Shown one piece after another: positions 40,714 through 40,759 of a stretch of 40,759 nucleotides of DNA. Origin of the DNA: a virus; IMG/VR virus record IMGVR_UViG_3300045996_000721, positions 1-40,759 of that record; one strand, 5' to 3'. The notes beneath the pieces are model-generated. The model was not told the DNA's origin. It worked only from the letters and a program-made list of their open reading frames with translations, and did no database searches. The number at the start of each line of letters is the position of its first letter. The first letter of the stretch is position 1. The position numbers were made by a program, and so were the translations under genes.

Positions 40714-40752
40714 GCGGGAGGGTGGGTCAAAAGTTCGCAGACCCCCTCCCGC
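40714..40752. other. Cos-like inverted repeat at the genome end
   Basis: GCGGGAGGG (40714-40722) pairs with CCCTCCCGC (40744-40752), and GGGTC/GACC extends the stem with a bulge. GGGTCAAAA (40724-40732) also pairs with TTTTGACCC at bases 7-15 across the window junction. The position, between the last gene and terS, is where the cos site of an HK97-type phage lies. The overhang cannot be read from one assembly. Confidence 0.55.
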
Positions 40753-40759
40753 AAAGGAC

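Noticed and set aside
1-40759. tRNA genes, insertion sequences, integrase or attachment site
   Set aside because: No cloverleaf-like pattern, transposase motif, or tyrosine or serine recombinase was seen by eye; a tRNA or profile search would be needed to exclude a diverged case.

Overview
The window looks like an essentially complete genome of a long-tailed (siphovirus-type) double-stranded DNA phage of a Gram-negative host. The evidence is a full HK97-type head module, a long tape measure protein, and a lysis cassette with holin, endolysin and nested Rz/Rz1 spanins, which implies an outer membrane. The DNA is GC-rich. A proteobacterial host, perhaps a betaproteobacterium, is a guess from codon use and protein style and is not shown. 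I see no integrase, excisionase, partition system or CI-type repressor, so nothing supports temperate growth. The first and last bases can pair across the junction and terS starts at base 48, so the window was probably opened at the cos/terminase end of a circularisable genome.

Layout. (1) 48-10794, + strand: terS, terL, portal, prohead protease, major capsid, a small head protein, an SGNH-hydrolase-like protein, head-tail connectors, tail completion, a small helical accessory protein, tail tube, and tail chaperones G/GT with a GGGAAAC slippery site. (2) 10808-16881, +: tape measure and three tail-tip or fibre proteins. (3) 16885-19416, +: a promoter, then a lysis cassette of three membrane proteins (one a holin), endolysin, Rz and embedded Rz1. 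(4) 31692 down to 19350, - strand: replication and recombination genes (DUF2800 nuclease, DUF2815 ssDNA-binding protein, family A DNA polymerase, VRR-NUC nuclease, SNF2-type helicase), two HNH endonucleases, several very small proteins, an Imm-type superinfection immunity protein and, at the far end, a 737-residue protein resembling PcRGLX/YetA carbohydrate-active enzymes. (5) 31864-38461, +: a regulator with three helix-turn-helix repeats, small unknown genes, a leader with a large terminator-like hairpin, a beta-class DNA methyltransferase carrying an internal LAGLIDADG domain, a primase-helicase, an origin-like cluster of TACACG repeats, and an HNH nuclease. (6) 38627-40698, +: a collagen-like fibre gene and small unknown genes, then the cos-like end.

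Regulation. Three leftward promoters (near 31740, 25760 and 22370) share an almost identical -10 region and flanking sequence. A 16-base operator-like element (TTGCTAGCACAAGCAA) or its halves lies in all three and in two rightward promoters (31800 and 34107). The triple-HTH protein encoded at 31864 is the obvious candidate to bind them, giving one early regulon for both strands. The late genes run rightward with ATGA/GTGA/TGATG stop-start overlaps throughout, which implies translational coupling.

Most promising items: the triple-HTH regulator with its dispersed operators, the methyltransferase/LAGLIDADG hybrid behind an attenuator-like leader, the repeat cluster after the primase gene, the SGNH protein inside the head module, the large RIFT-barrel-like protein on the early strand, and a major capsid protein that begins like a secretion signal.
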